Both the position numbers and the translations under genes were made by a program. From contig CAMDTN010000012.1 of NCBI GenBank assembly GCA_945907755.1, positions 1-59,373 on the forward strand: a DNA stretch of 59,373 nt. The letters are read 5' to 3'. Below are positions 17,055 through 25,741 of the stretch, in pieces (within the stretch, counting starts at the first letter, position 1; each line of letters opens with the position of its first letter). This DNA is from Singulisphaera sp. GP187 (GTDB taxonomy: Bacteria > Planctomycetota > GCA-002687715). Below the pieces are notes generated by a model that was not told the origin of the DNA, made no database searches, and saw only the letters and a list, made by a program, of their open reading frames with translations.

Positions 17055-17060
17055 AGTATA
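17055..17060 (-). promoter_or_regulatory. Candidate -10 element for the giant kinase gene
   Basis: Minus strand TTCTATACTCTG contains TATACT 7 nt before the GTG at 17048. This implies a leaderless message and supports that start. Confidence 0.5.
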
Positions 17061-17132
17061 GAACGAAAGCGGCGTCGCGCTGAGCTGCAACCGCGGCAAT
17101 GACTCCGCAGTTCCAAGCGCGTCGGCTGCGGC

Positions 17133-17138
17133 TACTAT
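17133..17138 (+). promoter_or_regulatory. Candidate -10 element for polA
   Basis: TACTAT lies inside CTGCGGCTACTATCG (17126-17140), a 15-base string repeated exactly upstream of glyQS (30522-30536). The distance to the polA GTG is 27 nt. Confidence 0.5.
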
Positions 17139-17165
17139 CGCGCTCGCGACCATGAGAAACTTCAA

Positions 17166-19907
17166 GTGACTTCTTCCGGCGCTGATGGCTGCCTCGTGCT
17201 GTTGGATGGCTCGGCCTTGGCCTATCGCGCGCACCACGCATTGCTGCGCTCTGCGCTGAGCGCTCCTGATGGCAGGCCCGTGGCCGCAGTCTTTGGCGTT
17301 TGCATGGAAATCCAGCGTCTGCTCAAGCGCGTGCGCCCGGGCTTCGCTGCCTTAGTGTTCGACACACCGCACCCCACCTTCCGTCACGCGCGTTTCCCTG
17401 ATTACAAAGCGCAACGCAAGCCCATGCCGCCCGAATTGGTGGAACAACTGGCGCTGATCAAAGAAGCCGCTGGAGTGATGGGCTTTCCGCTGATCGAGAA
17501 ACCTGGTTTCGAAGCCGATGACGTCATCGGGACGCTCGCGCTGGAAGCCGAGCGGCGCGGCATTGCCACGGCCATCATCACTCCCGACAAAGACATGCTG
17601 CAACTGGTGCGCAAAGGCATCACCGTGTGGCGCCCGGCACGCAACAACGAAGACGCAAAGGTCCTCGACGCCGCGGCAGTGGAAGAGTTTTTCGGAGTGC
17701 AGCCGCACCAAGTCGTCGATGTTCTCGCGCTCATGGGCGACGCCAGCGACAACATCCCCGGCGTGCCTGGCATCGGCGAAAAGGGTGCTGTGAAACTGGT
17801 GCGCCAAGCAGGCTCGTTGGACGAATTACTCTGCAACCCGCCAACGGATATCAGCCCCAAGCACCGCCAAGCGCTGCAAGACAACGCCCAAGCCGCGCGG
17901 TTGTCGCAAGAATTGGCCACCATTTGCACCAGCGTGCCGCTGGGAATGAACTTCGAGGACTTGGCTTGGCAAGTGCATCCGCGCGCAGCTGCTGAGTTTT
18001 TCTTGCGCATCGGTTTCCGCACGCTGTCTGCGGAATACGCAGCGCAAGCAGGCGCCGTGCAAGCCCCTGCCGATACCAACTGCGATTGGGCCATCGTGCG
18101 CGACGCGCAAGCGCTCGAGAACATGATCCACGCGTTGGAAACCGCGCCGCTGTTCTCGGTGGACACTGAAACCACCGGCCTGAACACGCGCAAGGTGCGC
18201 ATCGTTGGACTCTCATTTTCCGATCAGCCCGGGCGCGCTTGGTATGTGCCGCTGAATCTCGAACCGCCTGTGCTGCCCGATGCGCCGGGTGCTGCAGTCG
18301 GCCGCGCCGTGCTGGAACGCCTGCGCCCGCTGCTGGAAGACGAACGCCCTCGCAAGTGCGGGCAAAATGCCAAGTACGACCTGCTGGTGCTGCGCCACCA
18401 CGGCATCAACCTGCGCGGGCTGCGTCTCGACACCATGGTGGCGAGCTACTTGGTGGAGCCCGAACAGCGCGAACGCAATTTGGACGCGCTGACACTGCGC
18501 CACTTTGGTCACATCAAGATCAAGACCGAAACGCTGATCGGTACTGGTGAGAACTCGTTGATGACAATGGCGCAAGCCCCCGTCGAGGACGTGGGCAAGT
18601 ACGCCTGCGAAGACGCAGATTTCACTTTGCGTTTAGGCCAGAAGTTTCTCGTGGAATTGGAATCGCTGGGGTTGCTGGCACTGCATGACCGCATCGAACT
18701 GCCCATGGTGGGCGTACTCGCGGACATCGAAGACCTTGGCATTCGCGTGAACACAGCGGTGCTCGAAGTGCTGCGCACCCATCTCGTGCGCGAAGTCGCC
18801 GCCCACGAGGCGCGCATCCACGAAATCGCCGGAACGCCATTCAATCTCAACAGCCCCAAACAGCTTGGAGTTGTGCTGTTCGAGACGCTGAAGCTGCACG
18901 AGCTGGCCGGCATCAAGCCGAAGAAGACCGCTACAGGTTGGGCCACAGGCGTCGAAGTCTTGGAATCGCTGGAAGAGGTGCACCCTCTGCCGCGCTTGAT
19001 GCTGGAGTATCGCTCGCTTGCCAAGCTCCTCGGCACCTATGTCGAAGCGCTGCCAATGTTGGTGCAAGACGACCGACGCATCCACACCTCGTTCAACCAA
19101 ACCGTTGCCATCACCGGGCGCCTATCCAGTTCCGACCCGAACCTGCAGAACATCCCCATCCGCACCGCCACGGGCCGCCGCATCCGCGAAGCCTTCGTAC
19201 CTACCGATGCCGATGGCGTGCTCATCAGTGCTGACTACTCCCAAGTGGAACTGAGAATTCTGGCGCACATGAGTGGCGATCCAGCGCTGAAAGATGCGTT
19301 CAATCGCGGCGTGGATATTCACCGCGACACCGCCGCTCGCGTCTTCGGGGTAGACCCAGCAAATGTCGACAGTGTCCTGCGCAGCCGCGCCAAGGCCATC
19401 AACTTCGGCATCCTCTATGGCATGGGCGCGCAGCGCTTGGCCCGCGAAACATCCTTGTCGCGCAAAGAGGCCGCAGATTTTATTACCCGCTACTTCGCGG
19501 TGTTCCCGACGGTGAAGGACTTCCTCGAGGGGCTGAAGGCTTCGGCGCGCAAGCACGGCTACGCCGAGACTCTCTTGGGCCGCCGTCGCCCGGTGCCCGA
19601 GATTAATTCCAGCGAGCACATGCTGAAGGCGTTCGCCGAGAACATCGCAGTGAACACTCCCATCCAAGGCAGCGCTGCGGACATCCTTAAGCTCGCCATG
19701 ATTGCAGTGCACAAGGCACTGCCTGCGCGTGGGCTGAAGACGAGAATGGTCCTCACGGTGCACGACGAATTGGTGCTGGATGCTCCGGTTGCAGAGGCCG
19801 CCGAAGCCAGCGCACTTGTGGTCGCCGAAATGTCCGCAGCGTTCCCGCTCAGCGTCCCGCTGTTAGTGGAGGTCGGCCAGGGACCCAACTGGGCCGAAGC
19901 CCACTGA
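17166..19907 (+). CDS. polA: DNA polymerase I
   Basis: A 913-residue, full-length three-domain enzyme. It has a 5'-3' exonuclease domain (about 1-290; LVLLDGSALAYRAHHAL at the N-terminus and MGDASDNIPGVPGIGEKGA), a 3'-5' exonuclease domain (about 310-500) that keeps the FSVDTETTGL motif and is probably active, and a family A polymerase domain (about 530-913) with DYSQVELRILAHMSGD, RSRAKAINFGILYGMG and the final VHDELVLDAP. It removes RNA primers and fills gaps in repair. The start is GTG; no in-frame ATG exists before the first motif. It is divergent from the giant kinase and followed by prs after 87 nt. Confidence 0.95.
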   Translation: MTSSGADGCLVLLDGSALAYRAHHALLRSALSAPDGRPVAAVFGVCMEIQRLLKRVRPGFAALVFDTPHPTFRHARFPDYKAQRKPMPPELVEQLALIKEAAGVMGFPLIEKPGFEADDVIGTLALEAERRGIATAIITPDKDMLQLVRKGITVWRPARNNEDAKVLDAAAVEEFFGVQPHQVVDVLALMGDASDNIPGVPGIGEKGAVKLVRQAGSLDELLCNPPTDISPKHRQALQDNAQAARLSQELATICTSVPLGMNFEDLAWQVHPRAAAEFFLRIGFRTLSAEYAAQAGAVQAPADTNCDWAIVRDAQALENMIHALETAPLFSVDTETTGLNTRKVRIVGLSFSDQPGRAWYVPLNLEPPVLPDAPGAAVGRAVLERLRPLLEDERPRKCGQNAKYDLLVLRHHGINLRGLRLDTMVASYLVEPEQRERNLDALTLRHFGHIKIKTETLIGTGENSLMTMAQAPVEDVGKYACEDADFTLRLGQKFLVELESLGLLALHDRIELPMVGVLADIEDLGIRVNTAVLEVLRTHLVREVAAHEARIHEIAGTPFNLNSPKQLGVVLFETLKLHELAGIKPKKTATGWATGVEVLESLEEVHPLPRLMLEYRSLAKLLGTYVEALPMLVQDDRRIHTSFNQTVAITGRLSSSDPNLQNIPIRTATGRRIREAFVPTDADGVLISADYSQVELRILAHMSGDPALKDAFNRGVDIHRDTAARVFGVDPANVDSVLRSRAKAINFGILYGMGAQRLARETSLSRKEAADFITRYFAVFPTVKDFLEGLKASARKHGYAETLLGRRRPVPEINSSEHMLKAFAENIAVNTPIQGSAADILKLAMIAVHKALPARGLKTRMVLTVHDELVLDAPVAEAAEASALVVAEMSAAFPLSVPLLVEVGQGPNWAEAH

Positions 19908-19953
19908 TTTCTTGGCGCTGCTGCGCCCAAGTTGCCGCCTCGCGCCCGGGCCA

Positions 19954-19959
19954 TAGAAT
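19954..19959 (+). promoter_or_regulatory. Candidate promoter for prs
   Basis: TAGAAT (-10) with TTGCCG at 19932-19937 as -35 and a 16-nt spacer. The transcript would start about 30 nt before the TTG start codon. Confidence 0.5.
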
Positions 19960-19994
19960 CCAAACGCCCACGCGGGCTTCGAGGAGCAGCGCGC

Positions 19995-21044
19995 TTGTCA
20001 CAAACCTCCAGCAGCAACAACAACCGTGGTCGCCTTTCAGTAGTCGCTTGTGAATCCGGCCGCCCTTTCGCGGACCGGATGCACAAAAAACTGTTAGCGA
20101 CCATGCGCGAAGAGAACCCGTCGGTCGGGCCCCTGCTGCGCGCCACCGAAGAAGTGGCCTTCGCGAATGGCGAAGTGAAGACGGTGGTGAAAGAGAACAT
20201 CCGCGGCGACGACGTGTATGTGATTCAGTGCATGGACGACCCATTGTCCGGACGCAGCGTCAACGACAATTTCATGGCGTTGCTCACGGCCATCAACGCG
20301 GTGTACCAGTCGGACCCGGATTCCATCACTGCAGTGATCCCGCAGTTCCCATACTCGCGCCAAGAACGCAAGAAGGCGCGCGAGGCCATCACGGCCCGCC
20401 TCGTGGCCGCTGCACTTGAGGAAGCGGGGGCCAACCGCGTCATCACCTTGGACATCCACGCAGAAGCCATCGAAGGTTTCTTCCGCCGTGCGATCTTGGA
20501 AGACCTCCACGCCAGCAAAGAGATCATCGCCTTTTTCCGCACCATCCTGCCTGCAGGTTGCGAAGAAGAATTGGTGGTGGTGGCGCCGGACACCGGCGGC
20601 GCCCACATGGCGCGGCATTACTCCATGGTTTTTGGGTGCGGCTTCGCCGTGGTGGACAAGGCCCGCGACTACAGTCGCGCTTCGGTGGTGGAAAGCATGC
20701 GTTTGGTAGGCAATGTGCGCGGCAAGCGCGTGCTGCTGCCCGACGATTTGATCGCTACCGGCGGCACACTCATTAACGCCTGCCGCTTGCTGCGCGAAGA
20801 AGGCGCCCGCGAGATCTATGTGGCCTGTTCCCTGCCGTTTTTCAACGGGCCTGCTGTGGAGCGCTTGGACAAGGCCCACACCGAAGGCCTGTTCCAATCT
20901 GTCGTAGGCACTGATGCCGTGTGGCGTGGCGAAAAATTCGCGCAAGAGCACCCTTGGTATCGCGAAGTTTCCGTTGCCAATCTGTTCGCCCGCGTGATCT
21001 TCAACATCAACCGGCGCCGCTCGGTAAGTGAACTTTTGAAGTGA
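19995..21044 (+). CDS. prs: Ribose-phosphate pyrophosphokinase (PRPP synthase)
   Basis: A 349-residue enzyme that makes PRPP from ribose 5-phosphate and ATP for nucleotide, His and Trp synthesis. Visible motifs are VVACESGRPFADRM at the N-terminus, IPQFPYSRQERK, LDIHAEAIEGFF (family LDLHAxQIQGFF), VVAPDTGGAHMA and the PRPP-binding loop LLPDDLIATGGTLI (family DDMIDTGGT/AGT). Start: TTG at 19995 with GAGGAG 9 nt upstream. An upstream ATG at 19932 would precede the predicted transcription start. The changed LDIHA and PRPP-loop residues, together with extra length (usual about 315), mark a diverged family member, possibly class II-like or with altered regulation. Confidence 0.85.
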   Translation: MSQTSSSNNNRGRLSVVACESGRPFADRMHKKLLATMREENPSVGPLLRATEEVAFANGEVKTVVKENIRGDDVYVIQCMDDPLSGRSVNDNFMALLTAINAVYQSDPDSITAVIPQFPYSRQERKKAREAITARLVAAALEEAGANRVITLDIHAEAIEGFFRRAILEDLHASKEIIAFFRTILPAGCEEELVVVAPDTGGAHMARHYSMVFGCGFAVVDKARDYSRASVVESMRLVGNVRGKRVLLPDDLIATGGTLINACRLLREEGAREIYVACSLPFFNGPAVERLDKAHTEGLFQSVVGTDAVWRGEKFAQEHPWYREVSVANLFARVIFNINRRRSVSELLK

Positions 21045-21085
21045 TTCTGGGGACTTTTCAAGCACCAGCCGTACTGCCGAAGTGC

Positions 21086-21091
21086 TATAAA
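21086..21091 (+). promoter_or_regulatory. Candidate -10 element before the secreted pseudo-protease gene
   Basis: TATAAA within GTGCTATAAAC, 47 nt before the ATG at 21139. The sequence resembles the GTGCTATAGAAC box facing the O-antigen-ligase gene. Confidence 0.45.
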
Positions 21092-21138
21092 CAACGTCGC
21101 GCGCAGCCGGCAACGCGGCACTTGCGGAGACCGCACTC

Positions 21139-22638
21139 ATGAAACCAATTCTTCTGGCTCTCTTGCCCTTGTTGTGTGCCCTGCCACTGCGCGCCGATGA
21201 GGTCACCCTCAAGAACGGCACTGTTGTGAAGGGCGTCATCCTTGAGCAAGGCACCGCCTTTGTGCGCATCGAGACAGCTGATGGCAAGGTGATGCGCATC
21301 AAGCAAGACGAAGTCAGCAGCGTGGCAGAGAGCATGGAAACCGGGGACACCGTGCTGGACGAGAAGCTCAAGGGTGCCAGCAGCGACAGCGCTCAGTCCA
21401 TCGCCGATGCAGCGCAGTCAGCGAAGGATGCGGGCTCGAAAGCATTTGCGCTGGGCGCGCGCCTCGCGCTGCGCCGCGACGACGCCAACGACACAGCCCA
21501 CGAATTGCTGGGGCACATCAAAGTCGCCGACAAGTGGTTCACCAACCGCAAGGATGCCGAAGTCGCTCTCTCCAAGGAACTCGCCGAGAAGTACAAGGCC
21601 GATGGATACCTGAAGTACAAGGATGGTTGGATCAAGAAGGAAGACCTTCCCGCAGCGCAAAAAGACGCCAGCGGGTTCATGAAGGGCGACGATCTGATCT
21701 ACCGTGACAAAGCCACGGTCATGAAAGCGCAGGGCTTCTCGCTGGTCGGCGGCAAGTGGGTCAAAGCGGGTTCGCCCGAAGACCAAGCCGACATGGCCAA
21801 GTTCAAGGAGCTCACGGGTGAGTCGATTTGGATTCACACCACAGCGCACTTCAAGCTGCACATGCAGCAGTATCAGCCCGACAAGGTTGCAGAGTTCGGC
21901 GACCTCGTTGAGAAGGTCTACGCGTGGTTCACGAAGACCATGAAGAAGCCGCCGGAGTTTGATGTGTTTCGAGGCAACAAAGGGCACATCTGGGTGCTCA
22001 AAGACAAGACCGCCGTGATGGACTGGTTCAAGAACTACCGCAACCGCTACTCACTCGATGATGGCTTTGGGACTTTGCTGGAACGCGGCGGTGGCAATGT
22101 GCAGAGCCCGCCGCAGCTCATCGCCACGCAGGTGCCCAATCAATCAGGCGATATCCGCAACCAACTGGTGCACGTTTGCGGTCACTTCCTAATCGGGCAT
22201 TTTTGTCGCGGCGTCGAACACGGCACTCCAGCGTGGCTGGCCGAAGCCTTCGGACACCTCGCTGAAGATGTCCACCTTGGCAACGGTGTCGTGAATTGTT
22301 CTTCGCTGGCGAAGTACGCCGCCGGCGGCGGCGTGGCCGACAAAGAGTTCTCCACCAAGGACGCGAAGGACCGCGGCAAGGCGTTGGCACGCACTAAAAA
22401 GGATGCGCCGTTCACTGAATTGAACGCGCTTGACCTGAACAGTTTGAACGGCGATCACCTCACCAAGGGATGGACGCTGCTGGCTTGGATGTTGAAGATG
22501 CATCCGGATGCACTGGTCGCATGGATCGAAGGTATGAACACCGCGCGCGCGGAAGAAGCGCTGTCAAAAGCCACATCGGGTTGGTCGTGCGAACAGCTCG
22601 ACGACGAGTGGCGCAAGATCCTGAAGACTGGCTTCTGA
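21139..22638 (+). CDS. Secreted protein with degraded gluzincin (HExxH-like) domain
   Basis: A 499-residue protein. It has a signal peptide (1-20), a short beta module (about 21-62; EVTLKNGTVVKGVILEQG) often seen at the N-terminus of secreted planctomycetal proteins, Lys-rich helices (65-230), and a C-terminal domain (about 235-499) resembling gluzincin/DUF1570 metallopeptidases. At the zinc site the sequence is HVCGH (345-349) with a downstream Glu369 in PAWLAEAFGHLAE. The catalytic Glu that should follow the first His is Val346, so hydrolysis is unlikely. It is probably a binding or structural protein. GGAGA lies 8 nt before the ATG and a -10 box at 21086. It is convergent with the M14 gene. 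Confidence 0.7.
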   Translation: MKPILLALLPLLCALPLRADEVTLKNGTVVKGVILEQGTAFVRIETADGKVMRIKQDEVSSVAESMETGDTVLDEKLKGASSDSAQSIADAAQSAKDAGSKAFALGARLALRRDDANDTAHELLGHIKVADKWFTNRKDAEVALSKELAEKYKADGYLKYKDGWIKKEDLPAAQKDASGFMKGDDLIYRDKATVMKAQGFSLVGGKWVKAGSPEDQADMAKFKELTGESIWIHTTAHFKLHMQQYQPDKVAEFGDLVEKVYAWFTKTMKKPPEFDVFRGNKGHIWVLKDKTAVMDWFKNYRNRYSLDDGFGTLLERGGGNVQSPPQLIATQVPNQSGDIRNQLVHVCGHFLIGHFCRGVEHGTPAWLAEAFGHLAEDVHLGNGVVNCSSLAKYAAGGGVADKEFSTKDAKDRGKALARTKKDAPFTELNALDLNSLNGDHLTKGWTLLAWMLKMHPDALVAWIEGMNTARAEEALSKATSGWSCEQLDDEWRKILKTGF

Positions 22639-22663
22639 TCTCCTCGTGTTCAGTGACTGCGTA

Positions 22664-22731
22664 GCGCTGCGTGGTCGCGGCGGCGGTCGTCTTCGCCAGA
22701 GCGCCAGAGCGCCAGAGCGACCATGCAGCGC
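22664..22731. terminator. Long hairpin with triple octamer loop between convergent genes
   Basis: GCGCTGCGTGGTCGC (22664-22678) pairs with GCGACCATGCAGCGC (22717-22731), 14 of 15 positions. The loop contains three head-to-tail copies of CGCCAGAG (22694-22717). It lies between the stops at 22638 and 22754, so it probably ends transcripts from both strands, although there is no T-tract. Confidence 0.6.
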
Positions 22732-22753
22732 GGAGCCCGCGCCGCACCACGAG

Positions 22754-25273
22754 CTAGTTGCGCGGAATGTTGCGGGTAGGCAACAGCAGCACCGCATTCA
22801 TAAACATGCGTGTGAGCCCGCGCCAGGCGCCACGAAAATTGGGGTCGTCGGCGAAGAGCACCATGGCGCCTGCACCGAAAGGCACCACCGTGGCGTAAGG
22901 GCGCCCGCCAAGGGCCTTGGCGTGTTCCGGTGAGACATAGCCAGAGATTTCAGCGGCTTCTTTGAACAGCGCCACATGCAGGCCTGGGGTTGCCGGATCC
23001 AGCGCACGAGCCCCAGCCTTGAATGCCGCCAATTCGGCGCGATACCCAAAGCTGAGCGGATGTGCCTGGTCCAGTTCCACGCGAAACACCGAGCCCGGTT
23101 GCTGTAAGCGACGCTCTTCTTGTTCGCGCTCTTCGATCCAACGCGGCCGAGGTGCTTCCGCCGCTGGTTTCGAGGCCGCTGCGCTTGCTTCAGCTTTGGG
23201 TGCCAAAGCAAAGGCTGAGTCGCCCATCGCCACTACCACGCCCCCGCCGCGCGCAAAGATCTGCAGCGCTTCCTTCAACTTGTCGCCGACGCGCCCCTCT
23301 GGCAGCACCACAGCGCTGTACCGCGCGTGGTCTGCTGCCAAGAAACGCTCTGGAGAGAACACACTCACCGGTGCGCGCAACACCGCGTCCAGCAAATGAC
23401 GCGTTGCCCCGAACGAAGTCTCGCTGAACTCCTCGCCGCCAAGCAATGCAATGCGCGGCGGCACCACAGGCTGAATCGAAACACTACCGAGATCGATGCC
23501 TTGAACCGTGTAGCCACTGTCTACCGGAACAAAGTCCACATGATGCACTTTGCCGATGCGTTCCAGCACGGCACGCACATCAGCCGCGTTCTCATCACGG
23601 CGCAGCAACAATGTGCCGCGCGCGAAAAACTGGTCAGCCAGCAAGAACTCCTTGCGCGCAGACTTCACGCGCACGCCTTCTGCCAGCAAAGCCACCAGCG
23701 CCTCCACTGCGCCGCGCGAGCCATAACGCAGCAGCCACCCGACCTTTGGCGCGGTTTCGGGGCAGCCACCGGCGGAAGCCAAAGGTTCGTCCTTCGCAAG
23801 CAGCTCCACAGCCGGCAATACCGGCGATTCGTAAACCTGCACACCGTGAGCCAAGGGCAAGCTCCAAGCGGAAACATCGTAGAAGAACAGCTCGCGGATG
23901 ACGGTGCGCGGTTCCAGCAGTGTCTTAGCCAAGCGCATTGCCGGCTGCGCTAGGTCCACCACACAAGTGCCCGCTTCGAAGGTGCGCTCGTGCACCACGC
24001 CGCCCAGCGCATCCTTCACTTTGTCCGCAGTGAAGGCAGTGCGTGCGCGCTGCACCGTGATGCCCTGCAGTTGCAGCGTGTCCACCAACGCGTCCAGGGC
24101 GGCGGGGTCTTGCCCCGGTGGCAACAGGAACGAACGCACCGTTCCAGTGCGGCCTTCTTCCACTGCGCTGCGGCGGAACATGGCCCAATCGGTCAACAAC
24201 TCTTCGCGGCGCGTCGCCGCCGTTTGGATCGTCGCATAGCTCGCAACCTCGTGATGCGCCGTCCGCGCGGCCAAAGTCAGCACGCGTCCGTCGGGGAGAC
24301 GCACCGCAGCTCCCGCTCGCGGGCCACCGGCCTGCTCGTAAGTCATGCCGATGGCGCCATGCAAGGATGGCCAACTGTCCCCATAACCGGGATAGAACAA
24401 GTCAAAATCTTCGGCTGTGTAATACGGCCAGCCGCGATCATCGAACGCACGCGCATTGCCTTCGCCAAAGACACGCCCCCACTTCAAAGTGTGCTCGGGC
24501 AGATTCACATTGATGGGCTTTTCCGCAGGAAAAAAGAAGTAGGTGCTTCGATAGCTCATTTCGTGCAGGTCTGCGTGCACTTGCGGCTGCCAACTGACGA
24601 AGTGCGGCAGGCGCGCGCGTGTCTCGGGCTGCGTGGCGAAGGCCCAGTCGCGGTTGAGATCGAAGCACCAGTGGTTTTCGCGGCCGCCGGGCCATGGTTG
24701 ATCATGCTCTGCAGAATGCGCATCGGGGTCCGGCGCGGTGCCCTGCACCGAGCGATACCAGTGCACATAGCGTTCGCGCCCGTCGGGGTTCAGGCAGGGA
24801 TCGATAATGATGATGCTGTCGCGCAGCCAGCGCACAGTGTCGTCATCCTGCGCCGTGAGCAGGCGCTGCAACACCAACAGCGCCGCTTCAGAGCCCGACG
24901 CTTCGTCACCATGCACGGTGTATGACAACCACACCACTGCAGGCAGATCTTTCACATTCGCAGCAATGGCAACACTCGCCTGCCCCGAGGCCAACAGTGC
25001 ATGGCGTGTGCGCAACTCTGGCATGCGCGCATGATTCGCTTCCGAGGTGACCACCACGAAGAGCAGCGCACGCCCTTCGGCCGTGTGGCCGTATTCGACC
25101 AGCCGCGCCCGAGGCGAAGCAGCGGCCGCAGCGCGCACCCAACGCTCCAGCGACGCTTGCGGTGTGAACTGGTCCCCCGGTCGATGCCCAATCAAGCCTT
25201 CAAATGAAGGGAAATCCTGAGCAGTCAAAGCGCCAAACAAGGCGCACAGAAGAAACGCGCAAGCACGTGGCAT
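22754..25273 (-). CDS. Secreted M14-family zinc carboxypeptidase
   Basis: An 839-residue protein with a signal peptide (1-19; MPRACAFLLCALFGALTAQ) and a carboxypeptidase domain (about 30-340). Zinc ligands fit His121 and Glu124 (YTVHGDEASGSE) and His237 (HADLHEM). Substrate-site residues are in LNPDGR (161-166) and DLNRDW, and the catalytic Glu is probably Glu313 (MTYEQAG). The long C-terminal half (about 400-839) includes an alpha/beta segment resembling a glutamine-amidotransferase/ThuA-type fold, as in other large bacterial M14 proteins. It would trim C-terminal residues of peptides outside the membrane. A GGAGG site precedes the ATG. A TATGAT box overlaps the stop of the upstream gene, so it may have its own promoter within the operon. 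Confidence 0.88.
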   Translation of the reverse strand: MPRACAFLLCALFGALTAQDFPSFEGLIGHRPGDQFTPQASLERWVRAAAAASPRARLVEYGHTAEGRALLFVVVTSEANHARMPELRTRHALLASGQASVAIAANVKDLPAVVWLSYTVHGDEASGSEAALLVLQRLLTAQDDDTVRWLRDSIIIIDPCLNPDGRERYVHWYRSVQGTAPDPDAHSAEHDQPWPGGRENHWCFDLNRDWAFATQPETRARLPHFVSWQPQVHADLHEMSYRSTYFFFPAEKPINVNLPEHTLKWGRVFGEGNARAFDDRGWPYYTAEDFDLFYPGYGDSWPSLHGAIGMTYEQAGGPRAGAAVRLPDGRVLTLAARTAHHEVASYATIQTAATRREELLTDWAMFRRSAVEEGRTGTVRSFLLPPGQDPAALDALVDTLQLQGITVQRARTAFTADKVKDALGGVVHERTFEAGTCVVDLAQPAMRLAKTLLEPRTVIRELFFYDVSAWSLPLAHGVQVYESPVLPAVELLAKDEPLASAGGCPETAPKVGWLLRYGSRGAVEALVALLAEGVRVKSARKEFLLADQFFARGTLLLRRDENAADVRAVLERIGKVHHVDFVPVDSGYTVQGIDLGSVSIQPVVPPRIALLGGEEFSETSFGATRHLLDAVLRAPVSVFSPERFLAADHARYSAVVLPEGRVGDKLKEALQIFARGGGVVVAMGDSAFALAPKAEASAAASKPAAEAPRPRWIEEREQEERRLQQPGSVFRVELDQAHPLSFGYRAELAAFKAGARALDPATPGLHVALFKEAAEISGYVSPEHAKALGGRPYATVVPFGAGAMVLFADDPNFRGAWRGLTRMFMNAVLLLPTRNIPRN

Positions 25274-25296
25274 GCAAAGCCTCCAAGGGGACGCAG

Positions 25297-25302
25297 ATCA
25301 TA
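25297..25302 (-). promoter_or_regulatory. Candidate internal -10 element for the M14 peptidase gene
   Basis: Minus strand GGGCTATGATCTG: TATGAT overlaps the TGA of the preceding gene and lies 24 nt before the M14 ATG. Confidence 0.4.
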
Positions 25303-25741
25303 GCCCGTCGCGCTTGCGGCGTAGCCCGCGCACTCCGACCAACAGCGCGAGGAGCAGCGCCCCCGCAAGGACTGGCAGCACAATCCCCAGCCGCCGCCAC
25401 AACGGTTCTGGAGTCACGCGGTCGAATTCTTCCTTAGCGCGCTTGGCCTCAATGCGCGCTTCGATCTCGGCTGCCTCAACATCACTTTCTGTGGTGGTAG
25501 CGCCCATATGCGGCGGCCGCGCTTCGCTTGGATTTGGTTGCGCAGCAACGGGCTGCGGCAGCACCTCCTCGGGTTTGGCGTCGCTGTTGATCACCGCGGG
25601 CGGTGGCTTGAGTGGGTCTTGCGCGCGCAAGGAAACTGCGCATGTCAGCGCACAGAAGATCAGCGCAATAACGCACTGAGCCGCTGCGTTGCCGCCAGCG
25701 CTTCGGCTTGCAAGCCAAGTCGGCGTGGATGGCTCTGCCAT
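25298..25741 (-). CDS. Bitopic membrane protein of unknown function
   Basis: About 147 residues from ATG 25741. The gene overlaps the O-antigen-ligase/TPR gene by 82 bases in another frame, so the true start could be a later non-ATG codon. It has a hydrophobic export or anchor segment (IALIFCALTCAVSLRAQD), a Pro-rich linker, a charged coiled coil (EAAEIEARIEAKRAKEEFD) and a C-terminal membrane helix (LGIVLPVLAGALLLALLVGV) followed by a basic tail. No family is recognised. It sits in an operon between the ligase-like gene and the M14 peptidase. Confidence 0.6.
   Translation of the reverse strand: MAEPSTPTWLASRSAGGNAAAQCVIALIFCALTCAVSLRAQDPLKPPPAVINSDAKPEEVLPQPVAAQPNPSEARPPHMGATTTESDVEAAEIEARIEAKRAKEEFDRVTPEPLWRRLGIVLPVLAGALLLALLVGVRGLRRKRDGL

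Noticed and set aside
19122-20200. Minus-strand ORFs across polA and prs
   Set aside because: Shadows of the two well-supported plus-strand enzymes.
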